From Bacillota bacterium (GTDB taxonomy: Bacteria > Bacillota > Sulfobacillia > JAJYWN01 > JAJZPE01), in the NCBI GenBank assembly GCA_021787335.1, contig JAJYMC010000062.1:186398-250397 (forward strand): DNA of 64,000 bases, read 5' to 3'. The notes beneath the pieces were generated by a model, which was not told where the DNA came from, made no database searches, and worked only from the letters and a program-made list of their open reading frames with translations. A program made the translations under genes and the position numbers. Positions 53,584 through 62,069 of this stretch are shown here, piece after piece. Position 1 is the stretch's first letter. The number at the start of each line of letters is the position of its first letter.

Positions 53584-53612
53584 TCCGTCTCCTCTGCTCT
53601 TTCAGATTGAAA

Positions 53613-54350
53613 TCAAGCCGCCGTCCTTCGGATGGTTCGCAACATGGAGAGATACCCAACGACCAACAGGACTGAGGTGATGAGAGTCAACACCCACAGC
53701 TCCGTGTAATCAGGAGAACCGGCGAGGAGAGACCGAATCACACCGACCGAGTGGGTGAGCGGGTTGGCGTAGATCAGCCAGCGAAGGGCCGGAGGGAACG
53801 TCTCAGGTGGAAAGTAGACCGCGCTGATGTAATTGAGAGCCCCCACGGCGAGGGAGCTGATGATGCTCATCCGGCTGATATCCCTGGCCAGGTAAGTCAG
53901 GCCCGTGATCAACCCCACGACGGCGATAGACTGCATGACCAAAGCCAAGAGAGTGACCAGGAGGGCCCTCAATGATAGGTGAAGGATGAGCGGTTCGCTG
54001 ACGCCCAGAAGGACAAGGGAGATGACGAGGGCTACGGTGCATGCTCCCCAGAGCTTCCCGAGGACGACCGCTCCCGTCGGCACTGGAAGGCTGAGCAGAT
54101 ACCGCACCCTTGTCGTCGTCAGGTCAACCGTAGCGACGATGCTGGCGGTGACCCCGGTCAGGACCATGGCGTAGGCGATCCAGCCGGTCGCAAAGGTGAG
54201 GTAGTAAGTCGAGTCGCGAAAGGTGGCCCGAAAACCGTAGACCATCACGGCCAAGCCAAGCAAGCTGGAGAAGAGGCTCGGCACGATGACCGTCCAGCGT
54301 CGCAGGCTTTCGCGCAGGTCGTGGGTCCACAGGACGATCACGCTATCCAC
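53613..54350 (-). CDS. ABC-2-type transporter permease
   Basis: 245 residues, six membrane helices (VIVPSLFSSLLGLAVMVYGF to LTLITSVLLVVGYL). The element NYISAVYFPPETFPPALRWLIYANPLTHSVGVIR is the ABC2 exporter signature. It follows its ATPase by 3 bases. Such pairs export or give immunity to peptides, lipids or antibiotics. The upstream tiny peptide and protease-like gene make a peptide cargo plausible. Confidence 0.82.
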   Translation of the reverse strand: MDSVIVLWTHDLRESLRRWTVIVPSLFSSLLGLAVMVYGFRATFRDSTYYLTFATGWIAYAMVLTGVTASIVATVDLTTTRVRYLLSLPVPTGAVVLGKLWGACTVALVISLVLLGVSEPLILHLSLRALLVTLLALVMQSIAVVGLITGLTYLARDISRMSIISSLAVGALNYISAVYFPPETFPPALRWLIYANPLTHSVGVIRSLLAGSPDYTELWVLTLITSVLLVVGYLSMLRTIRRTAA

Positions 54351-54353
54351 GGG

Positions 54354-55397
54354 TCATGCCCCCCGCTCGGCCGCAAGCCGCAGGATCTTCAAGCCCTTGT
54401 CGGAAATCCAAGCGACAAGCCGGGGCAACAGCTCTTGCAGATCATCGGCAATGACCGTGAGATCTGCCGGTCCTGGCGGCATCGGTATGGTTGTGGCCTG
54501 AGAGGCATCCAATCCCAGTTTCTGAAGCAGGTCAGAGGCCTCTTGACCATCGACCCAGACCACCTTGGCATTGGCGTCTGCCGGCAGGGCGATTCCCCGC
54601 GCCCTTAGCGTCCCGATGAGCTCTTCCGTGTTCGGCTTAACCTGGAGCGCATCCGCCGTGACCACTCCCGGCAGAGCCCTCAGTTCGTCAAGCATCGACC
54701 GCTGCCAATCGGCCACTCGGATTTCCACTCGTGCCCTGCCCGTATGGGTCATAGTGGGGACCTCCTCTCTCGGATGAACCAAGCCTTCGCTGAGCAAATA
54801 GGGCTCAGCCCCAATGGCTGATACTTCCTCAGCGTCATGCGAGATCACCAGGACCGCCGCCCCGCGTTCAGCCAGCTCCCTGATACGTCCCCAGACCAGC
54901 CTTCTTGACGATGGGTCGAGTCCCGCAGTCGGTTCGTCCAACACGTAGACCTCAGCCTCGCGGAGGAAAGCCTTAGCCACCTCGACCTTCTTGAGATTGC
55001 CCCCGGATAGCTGGAATAGACGCTTGTTCCCGGGCTTCACTCCCAGGTCATCGAGGACCCCGGCCACCCTGCGCAGGGCGTGCGGTATGCCATAGATACG
55101 GGCATACAAACCGAGGGCCCCGGCCGGGGTCTCGAGCGGGTCGAACAAGGATTGCTGAAACACATTGACAACGAGCCTCCTCGCCCGATGGTCCCGGAAC
55201 GGGTCGCGCCCACCAACTTGAACCCTGCCCCCATCCACGGGGATCAGTCCGCCGATTATCTCGGCCAGGGTTGTCTTGCCTGCCCCGTTGGGGCCCGATA
55301 GGGCGATCACCTGGCCGGGGTCCAGCCGCAGGGTAACTCCTTTCAAGACGTGATCTCTGCCGCGGCGCTTGACGACTCGTTCCAACTGAACCATCAT
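54354..55397 (-). CDS. ABC transporter ATP-binding protein with C-terminal extension
   Basis: 347 residues from ATG 55397 (GGGGGGT upstream). Walker A SGPNGAGKTTLAE, Q-loop VFQQSLFDP, signature LSGGNLKKVEVA (canonical LSGGQ has Q changed to N), Walker B VYVLDEPTAGLDP, H-loop ISHDAEEV. A C-terminal regulatory domain of about 130 residues follows, as in CcmA/BcrA-type exporters. It overlaps the gene before it by 4 bases. Confidence 0.88.
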   Translation of the reverse strand: MMVQLERVVKRRGRDHVLKGVTLRLDPGQVIALSGPNGAGKTTLAEIIGGLIPVDGGRVQVGGRDPFRDHRARRLVVNVFQQSLFDPLETPAGALGLYARIYGIPHALRRVAGVLDDLGVKPGNKRLFQLSGGNLKKVEVAKAFLREAEVYVLDEPTAGLDPSSRRLVWGRIRELAERGAAVLVISHDAEEVSAIGAEPYLLSEGLVHPREEVPTMTHTGRARVEIRVADWQRSMLDELRALPGVVTADALQVKPNTEELIGTLRARGIALPADANAKVVWVDGQEASDLLQKLGLDASQATTIPMPPGPADLTVIADDLQELLPRLVAWISDKGLKILRLAAERGA

Positions 55398-56206
55398 CGG
55401 GCTACCCCCCGTGGGAACGGACCGCAAAGCCTTGCCATCAATCGGTCGAACTCTACCCGGGGCTCCGCGATCAGCGCAGTCAGTATAGTTCTCAGTGGGT
55501 CGGAGAGGGGCGCCGACCACGCAACCATTGCTTCCAGTACTGCCCCGTATAAGGGCCCTTCTGAGGGGTGAGTATGGTTCAGAAAAGCTATGACCTCATC
55601 GAGAGCCCGATTGCCGTGGTCGACATCGCCCGAAACTTGGCTTGGGGGAAGCTCCCAAGCCATGAGCTGGTCCAGGTCGATGGCGAGCCCATGACCATAG
55701 GCGTGTCTGACTTCCTCCACCAGGGCTGGGAAGACTGACTTGACTACATGGTAGCCCGCCAATTGGGCCAGCCCTTCGATAGCCCAGCGAGGTAAGGGCT
55801 GCCCGAGCGAGAGCAGGCCCATCTCAAGCCATTCGTGGGCGCAGTGCCAAACGTTACGGGCTAAGTCAAGCTCCGGACGCCACAAGACCACGCGCTGAAA
55901 TGATTTGAACACACCGATGAACCCGTAAACCTGGGTCTTCGAAGTCATCAACAGGTGAGAAGGGTTTACTACCATGGGTGGCGTAACGGTACTGTGGAAA
56001 GCGTCAACCACCTTAGCAAGTAACCGTCTGACCTCGGTGACCTTGCTCGAAGCAACTCCGCGCTCCACGTCGACTGTAACTGAGCCGATTGAGAATGAAG
56101 CGACACCTTCAAAGGGCATTGTGGATTCGGATAGGTCGCCAACTCCCCGGCGGAACAGCCTGACTGGTAAAGCCCCTTCGTTCTGTCCCTGGGGTTTGCC
56201 CGGCAT
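55394..56206 (-). CDS. Gluzincin-like (Peptidase_MA) protein with HExxE in place of HExxH
   Basis: 270 residues from ATG 56206 (GGGAGG 9 bases upstream). Residues 120-150 read WHCAHEWLEMGLLSLGQ, then PRWAIEGLAQLAGYH. This matches the gluzincin layout (HExxH, then W-x-x-E-G-L-A about 20 residues on), but the second zinc His is Glu128 (H124, E125, E128, E144). Whether it still cleaves is open; HExxE sites can retain metal. No signal peptide. It sits between candidate tiny peptides and an ABC exporter, so a processing or immunity role is inferred. Confidence 0.6.
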   Translation of the reverse strand: MPGKPQGQNEGALPVRLFRRGVGDLSESTMPFEGVASFSIGSVTVDVERGVASSKVTEVRRLLAKVVDAFHSTVTPPMVVNPSHLLMTSKTQVYGFIGVFKSFQRVVLWRPELDLARNVWHCAHEWLEMGLLSLGQPLPRWAIEGLAQLAGYHVVKSVFPALVEEVRHAYGHGLAIDLDQLMAWELPPSQVSGDVDHGNRALDEVIAFLNHTHPSEGPLYGAVLEAMVAWSAPLSDPLRTILTALIAEPRVEFDRLMARLCGPFPRGVAR

Positions 56207-56230
56207 TCCTGAAGCCTCCCGATTATTAAT

Positions 56231-56255
56231 GGAAGGCCCTAATCGGGCCTTCCCA
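56231..56255 (-). terminator. Hairpin after the candidate peptide ORFs
   Basis: GGAAGGCCC and GGGCCTTCC (loop TAATC region) form a 9-bp stem between the tiny ORFs and the protease-like gene. Not followed by a T tract on the minus strand, so it is more likely an attenuator or RNA-stabilising end, setting peptide above exporter. Confidence 0.5.
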
Positions 56256-56406
56256 GGGTTTGCTGTCTATTCCTGTAGTCCGATGATGATGATGTAATCT
56301 GGGGTGACGATAATGACCACTGAACCTCCCATAGATTCACCACCTTCGTCTGACTGAGTTCGTCAAGCGCCTGACGCCTGACAACAAGATAGGAATTAGC
56401 TGACAT
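56239..56406 (-). CDS. Candidate 55-residue peptide precursor (alternative frame)
   Basis: ATG 56406, with GGATGGTG 5 bases upstream, opens MSANSYLVVRRQALDELSQ and continues to a Ser-rich tail (SSPQITSSSSDYRNRQQ). The stop lies inside the hairpin at 56231-56255. A helical leader followed by a Ser-rich core would suit a modified peptide, but no modification enzyme is nearby. It overlaps the 21-residue candidate in another frame; at most one need be real. Confidence 0.3.
   Translation of the reverse strand: MSANSYLVVRRQALDELSQTKVVNLWEVQWSLSSPQITSSSSDYRNRQQTLGRPD
56267..56332 (-). CDS. Candidate 21-residue hydrophobic peptide
   Basis: ATG 56332 encodes MGGSVVIIVTPDYIIIIGL then QE. GAAGGTGG lies about 7 bases upstream. 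The hydrophobic run of Val/Ile interrupted by TPDY is unusual, and the (ATC) run creates it in part by simple repetition. It is the first ORF with a good RBS downstream of the TATAAT at 56429-56434 and is followed by a hairpin, then by the HExxE protein and ABC exporter. Function unknown. Confidence 0.35.
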   Translation of the reverse strand: MGGSVVIIVTPDYIIIIGLQE

Positions 56407-56428
56407 GTATGCACCATCCAGTTGAGGA

Positions 56429-56434
56429 ATTATA
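56429..56434 (-). promoter_or_regulatory. -10 element upstream of the peptide/ABC operon
   Basis: A perfect TATAAT on the minus strand, about 95 bases before the tiny peptide. The -35 position is weak. This stretch is clearly more AT-rich than its surroundings. Confidence 0.45.
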
Positions 56435-56566
56435 TGGAGCAAACTGTTTTTCCTACCGAACCGATTGGAATCGAGGAGAATTCCGCCCGACATAAACCGA
56501 CACTTCTCGACCTACCTTCGCAATGGCGCATCAGGGCATGCTACCTCTGAAAGGGGATGGCAGCCC

Positions 56567-56872
56567 ATGTTTTGCGACGAAAGCAACCGCCCCGGTGGCG
56601 AAGTCTTCACGACGCGGCCGCCCGTGGGCGGTCCGTCGGTGCCCGGCGACCCGGACTCGCTCGTCGATCTCGATTCGCCCGACGATTTCGTGATCGAGGA
56701 AGCGAGGCCGGACCAGCCGGGGCGGGGGCCCGGCCGGCGGGGTAGACCCAACGCGGCTCCGCCGGGGCCCGGTGGTAAGGAAGGATCCAGGCCCGGCGAT
56801 TCGCCCGAGGAGTACTGGCCGGAACCGCTGTCCGGGCCGCCCAGCTCACGGCGACCGTCGCCTCGAGGCTGA
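56567..56872 (+). CDS. Low-complexity hypothetical protein
   Basis: 101 residues from ATG 56567 with GAAAGGGG upstream. Dominated by Pro, Gly, Arg, Asp and Ser (RPPVGGPSVPGDPDSLVDLD, GRRGRPNAAPPGPGGKEG); likely disordered. It ends 15 bases before the flavodiiron gene. No family recognised; coding is supported by the RBS and position only. Confidence 0.45.
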   Translation: MFCDESNRPGGEVFTTRPPVGGPSVPGDPDSLVDLDSPDDFVIEEARPDQPGRGPGRRGRPNAAPPGPGGKEGSRPGDSPEEYWPEPLSGPPSSRRPSPRG

Positions 56873-56887
56873 AACACCAGGGGGGAT

Positions 56888-58102
56888 ATGGCTTTGACGG
56901 CTCCAGGCTTCAAGATCCGGGACGACCTGTACTGGGTCGGCGCCCAGGACCCGCAGCGCCGCCTGTTCGACATCATCATGCCGACGCCCTACGGGACGAC
57001 CTACAACTCCTATGTCCTGAAGGGCGACCAGACCGCGGTCATCGAGACCGCCGACGAGAAGATGGCCGACCGGTATCTGAAGGACCTCGGCGGCCTGACC
57101 GATCTGGCGGCCATCGATTACATCATCCTCGACCACACCGAGCCGGACCACTCGGGGTCCCTGGCCAGGCTGCTCAGCGCGGCGCCGAAGGCCACGGTCA
57201 TCGCCTCCAAGGCGGGGGCCAGGTTCGCCCGGGAAATCGTCAAGGCGGACTTCCCGGTCCAGATCGTCGGCGAGGGAGACACCCTGGACCTCGGCCGCGG
57301 CCGCGTCCTGAGGTTCATTGACGCTCCCTTCCTGCACTGGCCCGACAGCATCTTCACCTGGCTCGAGTCGGAGCGGCTCCTCTTCAGCGGCGACGCCTTC
57401 GGCGCCCACCTCGCCGGGGACATCGGGGAGGACGGGGGGGGCGACTACGCCAAGGCCTATCGCGACTACTTCGACGCCATCATGCGGCCGTTCAGCCCCC
57501 AGGTCCGGCAGGCCACGGCCAAGCTCAAGGACCTCCCGGTGGAGGTCATCTGCCCGGCCCACGGCCCGGTCCACCTGAAGGACGCGCGCCACTGGATCGA
57601 CCTCTACGAGGACTGGGCGTCCGAACCGCGCAAGGAGGCGCCCATCGTCCTCATCGCCTACGCTTCGGCCTACGGTTACACAAAGAAGCTGGCCGAGGCC
57701 ATCGCCAAGGGGGTCGGCGAGGTGGGGGGCGTGGTGGCCCACGTCTACGACATGACCGGACTCGAACCAGCGGCCCTCGCGCGCCACGTCGACATGGCCG
57801 ACGGCCTCCTGGTCGGCTCGCCGACCATGAACCGCGACGCCGTCCCGCCGGCCTGGGCCTTCCTGAGCCACGTCTCGGCGGTCATCAACCGGAACAAGCC
57901 GGCCGGGGCCTTCGGCTCCTATGGCTGGAGCGGCGAGGCCGTCAAGCTGCTCGAGGAGCGGATGAAAGGGCTCCAGTTGAAGGTCCCGTTGCCGGGCCTG
58001 AAGGTCAACTTCGCCCCCTCCGAGGAGGACCTGGCCAAGGCCCGCGAGTTCGGCAAGTCCTTCGCCGCTCTGGTCAAGGAGGGGCGGGCGGCGTCCGCCT
58101 GA
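56888..58102 (+). CDS. Flavodiiron protein (FprA/ROO family)
   Basis: 404 residues. A metallo-beta-lactamase-like diiron domain (about 1-255) shows ILDHTEPDHSGS (H-x-E-x-D-H), the Asp of SGDAFGAH and the His of CPAHGP. The flavodoxin domain follows (about 258-400: IAYASAYGYTKKLAEA; SPTMNRDAVPP; GSYGWSGEAV). These proteins reduce O2 or NO to water or N2O at the expense of rubredoxin or F420H2, and mark anaerobes facing oxygen. Confidence 0.93.
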   Translation: MALTAPGFKIRDDLYWVGAQDPQRRLFDIIMPTPYGTTYNSYVLKGDQTAVIETADEKMADRYLKDLGGLTDLAAIDYIILDHTEPDHSGSLARLLSAAPKATVIASKAGARFAREIVKADFPVQIVGEGDTLDLGRGRVLRFIDAPFLHWPDSIFTWLESERLLFSGDAFGAHLAGDIGEDGGGDYAKAYRDYFDAIMRPFSPQVRQATAKLKDLPVEVICPAHGPVHLKDARHWIDLYEDWASEPRKEAPIVLIAYASAYGYTKKLAEAIAKGVGEVGGVVAHVYDMTGLEPAALARHVDMADGLLVGSPTMNRDAVPPAWAFLSHVSAVINRNKPAGAFGSYGWSGEAVKLLEERMKGLQLKVPLPGLKVNFAPSEEDLAKAREFGKSFAALVKEGRAASA

Positions 58103-58150
58103 CGGCCGGCGCCAGGCTGACGGCCGGCGTCAGGCTGACGGCCGGCGGGA
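58099..58150. repeat. 18-bp tandem repeat at the end of the flavodiiron gene
   Basis: Nearly three copies of CTGACGGCCGGCGCCAGG (58099-58116, 58117-58134 with C to T, 58135-58150 partial). The first copy contains the TGA stop. Probably replication slippage. Confidence 0.8.
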
Positions 58151-58210
58151 GCGACCGGGAAGGGTCGGCCGACCCTCGTCAAGCAGGAATTGATGGGCCC
58201 AGGCAAGAAG

Positions 58211-58235
58211 AACCCCCCGTTCACCAACGGGGGGT
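58211..58235 (+). terminator. Hairpin before the His-rich membrane protein
   Basis: CCCCCCGTT and AACGGGGGG enclose CACC. It lies 7 bases before the TTG start of the next gene and partly overlaps its likely RBS, so it may regulate translation as well as end transcription. Confidence 0.6.
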
Positions 58236-58241
58236 ATTCGT

Positions 58242-58928
58242 TTGCTGCAACAGATCGCGGTCATCGCCGCGGCGGCCGTCGCCGCGGGCATCCACAGCCT
58301 CGCTCCGGACCACTGGTTGCCCTATGTGCTCCTGGCCAAGGGGCGCGGCTGGTCGACCCGCCGGGCCCTCGGCGTCACCGCCGCCGGCGCGACCACCCAC
58401 CTCTTCGCGACGACCATCCTCGGCCTCATCATCGTCTTTGTCGGGGCCGAAACGACGGTGCGGTTCGGCCGCCGGGCCGAGCTCTTCAGCGGCATCCTGG
58501 TCATCGCCATCGGCTTCTATCTGCTGTGGGCGAGCAAGGCGCGCCTGGGTCATCACCACGGGCACCACGACCATGACCATGCCCACGCAGACGGCCAGGA
58601 TCATGCCCACTCAGACGGCCACGATCGTGCCCACGACAAGCACGGGTCCGCCGCCGCCGACTTCCGGCTGGGTGCCATCCTGGGGGCGAGGCCGTGCGCC
58701 GAGTCCATCCCCATCTTCCTGGCGGCCAGCACCCGCGGCGTCTTCGCCTCCCTCGGGGCCGTGGCCGCCTGGGCCATCGTCACCGTGGGGGCCATGGTCG
58801 CCGTCGTCTGGCTGTCGCTCCTCGGTCTGCAGGCCGTCAAGCTTGAGGCCCTCGAGCAACACGGGGAACAGATCAGCGCATGGCTGATCATCGCCATCGG
58901 CGTCATCGTCGTGGCCGTCACTCTCTGA
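58242..58928 (+). CDS. His-rich metal exporter-like membrane protein (NiCoT/UreH/HoxN-like)
   Basis: 228 residues from TTG 58242. About six helices. HSLAPDHWLPYVLLAKGRGWS near the start resembles the HxxxxDH signature of NiCoT carriers. A cytoplasmic loop (about 103-135) is extremely His/Asp-rich (GHHHGHHDHDHAHADG), a metal-binding tract. Nickel, cobalt or zinc export fits. No metal regulator is adjacent. Confidence 0.75.
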   Translation: MLQQIAVIAAAAVAAGIHSLAPDHWLPYVLLAKGRGWSTRRALGVTAAGATTHLFATTILGLIIVFVGAETTVRFGRRAELFSGILVIAIGFYLLWASKARLGHHHGHHDHDHAHADGQDHAHSDGHDRAHDKHGSAAADFRLGAILGARPCAESIPIFLAASTRGVFASLGAVAAWAIVTVGAMVAVVWLSLLGLQAVKLEALEQHGEQISAWLIIAIGVIVVAVTL

Positions 58929-58967
58929 TAGCCGGGCCGGGTCTGTCCTCGCTATCCAATAGCAAAG

Positions 58968-58994
58968 AAGACCCACCGCGTCGCGCGGTGGGTC
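58968..58994. terminator. Bidirectional terminator
   Basis: GACCCACCGCG and CGCGGTGGGTC pair perfectly around TCG, with a T-rich end to the right (TCTCTGCTTTT). It sits between convergent genes. Confidence 0.85.
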
Positions 58995-59009
58995 TCTGCT
59001 TTTGGTCCT

Positions 59010-59861
59010 TCAACTCATCGGTACGACCTGTTCCACCGGCCCGTGCCAGGCGTGGAACCACACCTGGCCGCTGTAACCGTTGACGCTCAGGACGCCGTAG
59101 GGCTTGCCGCCGCTCTGGACGGTGAAGTTGTAGTAGCCGTAGTAGGCCAGGGCGCCTGAGCCGATGGTCATCCCCGCGGCGTTGGCCTTGACGAAGGAGG
59201 CGGCTCGTGAGCGGGCGTCGGCCTCGGTCACGGTCATCGTCGTCCCATCGTTGCCGGTCGTGCCGGGTGCTCCGGGCGTGGCCGGCGTGCCGGGCACGCC
59301 GCCGCTACCCAGCGGTCCGCCGGGGCCCATCATGCCGAAGCCGCCCCAGCCGGGGCCCGTCCCGCCGGCCGGTCCTCCGGCGCCGCCCGCCGTCCCGGCC
59401 CCGCCCATCATCCAACGCATGCCATAACCCCAGGCCGTCCCGTACTTGAGGTTCCAGAGCATGTTCGGGCCCATCTCCGGGTAGACCCGGCCCGACGTGC
59501 GGTCGACGAGGATCTCGAAGGCCCCGCGCCCGGTGCTCTTCTCGACCACCTGGGCGTAGTAGGGCGTGCCCTTGAACTTCCAGAGGTCGGTCACTTTCAG
59601 GTCGGCGTTGCCCAGGGAGGCCACGAAGTCGGTGGCCGCCTTCTTGGCCGCGTCGGTCCCGATGTCAGGCCCGGTGGCCGTGCCCCATCCGCGCCCGCCC
59701 TGCCCTGGCAGCATCGGCAGGCCGTAGTTGCCGTCGCGGGCCAGCCCATAGGCGCTGCCCAGCGGCCGGTAGTACCGCACCGTGTAGAATCGGAAGAGGC
59801 CGATGCCGGCCAGTCCGACCAGCAGCAGGACCAACCCGATGACCGGGAACTTCCGCTTCAT
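59010..59861 (-). CDS. Membrane-anchored PepSY-like protein with Gly-rich linker
   Basis: 283 residues. An N-terminal anchor (VIGLVLLLVGLAGIGLFRFY) precedes two PepSY-like alpha/beta segments (AAKKAATDFVASLGNADLKV...TGRVYPEMG, and ARSRAASFVKANAAGM...VNGYSGQVWFHAWHG). A Gly/Pro/Met-rich linker (about 150-200) joins them. Its ATG overlaps the stop of the SHOCT gene, so the two are coupled. PepSY proteins often accompany metal or protease control at the membrane. Confidence 0.65.
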   Translation of the reverse strand: MKRKFPVIGLVLLLVGLAGIGLFRFYTVRYYRPLGSAYGLARDGNYGLPMLPGQGGRGWGTATGPDIGTDAAKKAATDFVASLGNADLKVTDLWKFKGTPYYAQVVEKSTGRGAFEILVDRTSGRVYPEMGPNMLWNLKYGTAWGYGMRWMMGGAGTAGGAGGPAGGTGPGWGGFGMMGPGGPLGSGGVPGTPATPGAPGTTGNDGTTMTVTEADARSRAASFVKANAAGMTIGSGALAYYGYYNFTVQSGGKPYGVLSVNGYSGQVWFHAWHGPVEQVVPMS

Positions 59862-60256
59862 CGCCCCGCCCCCCCTTCGAGCCGTGACCGCATGCGGTCA
59901 TATTCCTCATCGTTGATCTCCCCGCGGGCGTAGCGGTCGCGCAGGGTGGCCAGGGACTGATCGCCGCCCCTGCTCGGCCCGGTCGCGGCCGCTCGGCTGT
60001 TGCCGACCAGCCATCGGATTAGCAGGTACGCGCCGGCGATGACCAGTGCCCAGCAGATGACCATGAAGCCCAGCGGCCACCCTCGACCGACGAAGCCGGC
60101 CCGTCCATAGCCCATCATCCAGCGAGCCCAGGGGTGGACTCCGTAAAGCCCGGCCGACCCAGGCCCCCACATGGCCGCCGGCCAGCCGACGACGATCCAG
60201 GCCAGGAACAAGACGGCGACGACGGCCAGAACCACCGTTAAGACGCGATTTGTCAA
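59858..60256 (-). CDS. SHOCT-domain membrane protein
   Basis: 132 residues from TTG 60256 (GAGGAGG upstream, 6-base gap). Two or three helices (LTVVLAVVAVLFLAWIVV; MVICWALVIAGAYLLIRWL) with a Trp/Gly/Met-rich segment between, then the C-terminal SHOCT motif LRDRYARGEINDEEYDRMRSRL. Function of SHOCT modules is mostly unknown. It is transcribed divergently from the ABC transporter. Confidence 0.75.
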   Translation of the reverse strand: MTNRVLTVVLAVVAVLFLAWIVVGWPAAMWGPGSAGLYGVHPWARWMMGYGRAGFVGRGWPLGFMVICWALVIAGAYLLIRWLVGNSRAAATGPSRGGDQSLATLRDRYARGEINDEEYDRMRSRLEGGAGR

Positions 60257-60312
60257 GAGACATCCCTCCTCGGCGGTATTCTGCCCGTTCCGGCGGGCGG
60301 TCATAGCGATAT

Positions 60313-60341
60313 TTGGCTGTGATATCAGGAGATGATATAAT
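60313..60341 (+). promoter_or_regulatory. Promoter of the ABC transporter operon
   Basis: TTGGCT (60313-60318), 17 bases, TATAAT (60336-60341). The spacer contains the palindrome TGATATCA, a possible repressor site. It lies 37 bases before the start at 60378. Confidence 0.7.
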
Positions 60342-60377
60342 CAGACTCAAACACCCGACCGGGAGGAGGTTACCGAC

Positions 60378-62069
60378 TTGCCCCCGACCAGCCGGCGAAG
60401 CTTCATATGGCTCTATAGAAAGAACTGGACGACCCTTCTCGCGCTGAGCGTCTTGATGGCCATCCAGTCGCTGCTTTATGCGGCGGACCCGATCATCCTT
60501 CGCTACACTCTTGACGAGGGCTTGGGGGCCAAACGGGCTGGAGCCGTCTGGGTCGGGGTCATCGCCTTCGTGGCCCTGGTGGCCGTGCGGACGGTGGGGG
60601 AGGGCGCCGCGCACGTCGGGCGCGGGCTGGCCCGCCTGCGGTTGGCGAGGGATCTCCGTGGCACCTTCGCCCGGGCGGTTCTCGAAGGTGACCCCGGGCG
60701 GGTACGGACGTTGGAGACCGGCGATCTTGTTACCCGAATGACCCAGGACGCGAAACTCGTAGAGGACTTCCTTTCGGACACCGTTCCGGAAGGCATCCAT
60801 GATCTGGTGATGGTCATCGTTTGCGTGGCCATCATGGTCTGGCTGGATTGGCGACTGGCCGCGCTGGTCGTCGCCCTGACTCCCATCCAGCCCTTCCTTT
60901 TCAAGCTCGTGTCCGGTCGCCTCGACCGCGCCGCCGAGGAAGAGCGGCGGGCCGACTCGGCCTTCTTCGTTTCGGTGACTCAGGTCATCAGGGGTTCCCA
61001 GACCATCCGTGCCCTTGGGGCCGGGCCGGCCTTCCTGAAACGCTTCCACGCGAGCCTCGACCGCCTGACCCGGGCGACGACCCGACTGGCCACGCTTCAG
61101 TTCGTCGGGCCCGGGGCGACCGACGTCTTCGCCGCCTTCGTACAGTTCGGGCTGGTCTTCGGACTCGGCGGAGCCCTGGCTTTCTCGGACCACCTGACCA
61201 TCGGCGACGTGATGGCCTTCTACATGTACTCCAACCGATTGGTCCGGCCGATCGTCCTTGCCACGCGGCACCTGGCCAAACTGCGGGTCACGCGGGTGGC
61301 CATGGCGAGAATCGACGAGGTCGTCACGCAGGTCGCGCTTCGGGTTGAGGCCGGAGTGCGGACCGAAACGCCGGGGCCTCGCGGAGCGGCCACCTGCCCG
61401 GCCGCCCTACGCCTGAGCGGCGTGACCTACACCTATCCGGACTCGGATCAGACCGCCATCCGCAATGTATCCCTCTCGGTGGCGCCGGGCGAGAAGATCG
61501 CCCTTGTCGGCCCCAACGGTTCCGGGAAGACCACCGCGGCGCTCATCCTGGCCGGGCTGTTGACCGCGTCGAGCGGGGAGATCGAGACCGGGGGATGCCT
61601 CTACGTGGGACGTGAGCCGTTCCTGATGGCCGGGACCATCCGCGAGAATCTCGAATTCGGCGACGTGTTCGACGACGAGGCCCTGTGGGCCGCTCTCAAA
61701 GTCGCGCGGGCGGATGATTTCGTATCCTCGCTGCCCGGCGGTCTTGGGGCCAGTATCGCCGAGGGAGGGGCCAGCCTTTCGGCCGGAGAACAACAGAAAC
61801 TGGCCCTGGCGCGGGCCGTCCTCAGGCACCCCAGGTTCCTCATCCTCGATGAAGCCATCTCTTCGGTGGATGCCGCTTCCCGGGAAGGCTTCATCGGCTG
61901 GCTTCGGGGACAGCCCGTCGGGATCGTCCTTATCACCCACGACTCAGGCGGCGCGGACTGGGTGGACCGAGTCTATCGAATGGACCAAGGTTACGTTTTC
62001 CCGCTCCAACCCGCTGAACCCCCGAAGACCGGAGGGGATATCCATGGCCATCTTCAAAGTCTCGGGTAA
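60378..62069 (+). CDS. ABC transporter, fused membrane and ATPase domains (half-exporter)
   Basis: 563 residues from TTG 60378 (GGGAGGAGG upstream). Six helices (1-300) and the coupling segment, then Walker A GPNGSGKTTAAL, signature LSAGEQQKLALA (LSGGQ changed to LSAGE), Walker B FLILDEAISSVD and H-loop ITHDSGG. Type IV exporter fold, working as a dimer. Cargo unknown. The altered signature is seen in a subset of exporters. It overlaps the next gene by 26 bases. Confidence 0.88.
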   Translation: MPPTSRRSFIWLYRKNWTTLLALSVLMAIQSLLYAADPIILRYTLDEGLGAKRAGAVWVGVIAFVALVAVRTVGEGAAHVGRGLARLRLARDLRGTFARAVLEGDPGRVRTLETGDLVTRMTQDAKLVEDFLSDTVPEGIHDLVMVIVCVAIMVWLDWRLAALVVALTPIQPFLFKLVSGRLDRAAEEERRADSAFFVSVTQVIRGSQTIRALGAGPAFLKRFHASLDRLTRATTRLATLQFVGPGATDVFAAFVQFGLVFGLGGALAFSDHLTIGDVMAFYMYSNRLVRPIVLATRHLAKLRVTRVAMARIDEVVTQVALRVEAGVRTETPGPRGAATCPAALRLSGVTYTYPDSDQTAIRNVSLSVAPGEKIALVGPNGSGKTTAALILAGLLTASSGEIETGGCLYVGREPFLMAGTIRENLEFGDVFDDEALWAALKVARADDFVSSLPGGLGASIAEGGASLSAGEQQKLALARAVLRHPRFLILDEAISSVDAASREGFIGWLRGQPVGIVLITHDSGGADWVDRVYRMDQGYVFPLQPAEPPKTGGDIHGHLQSLG

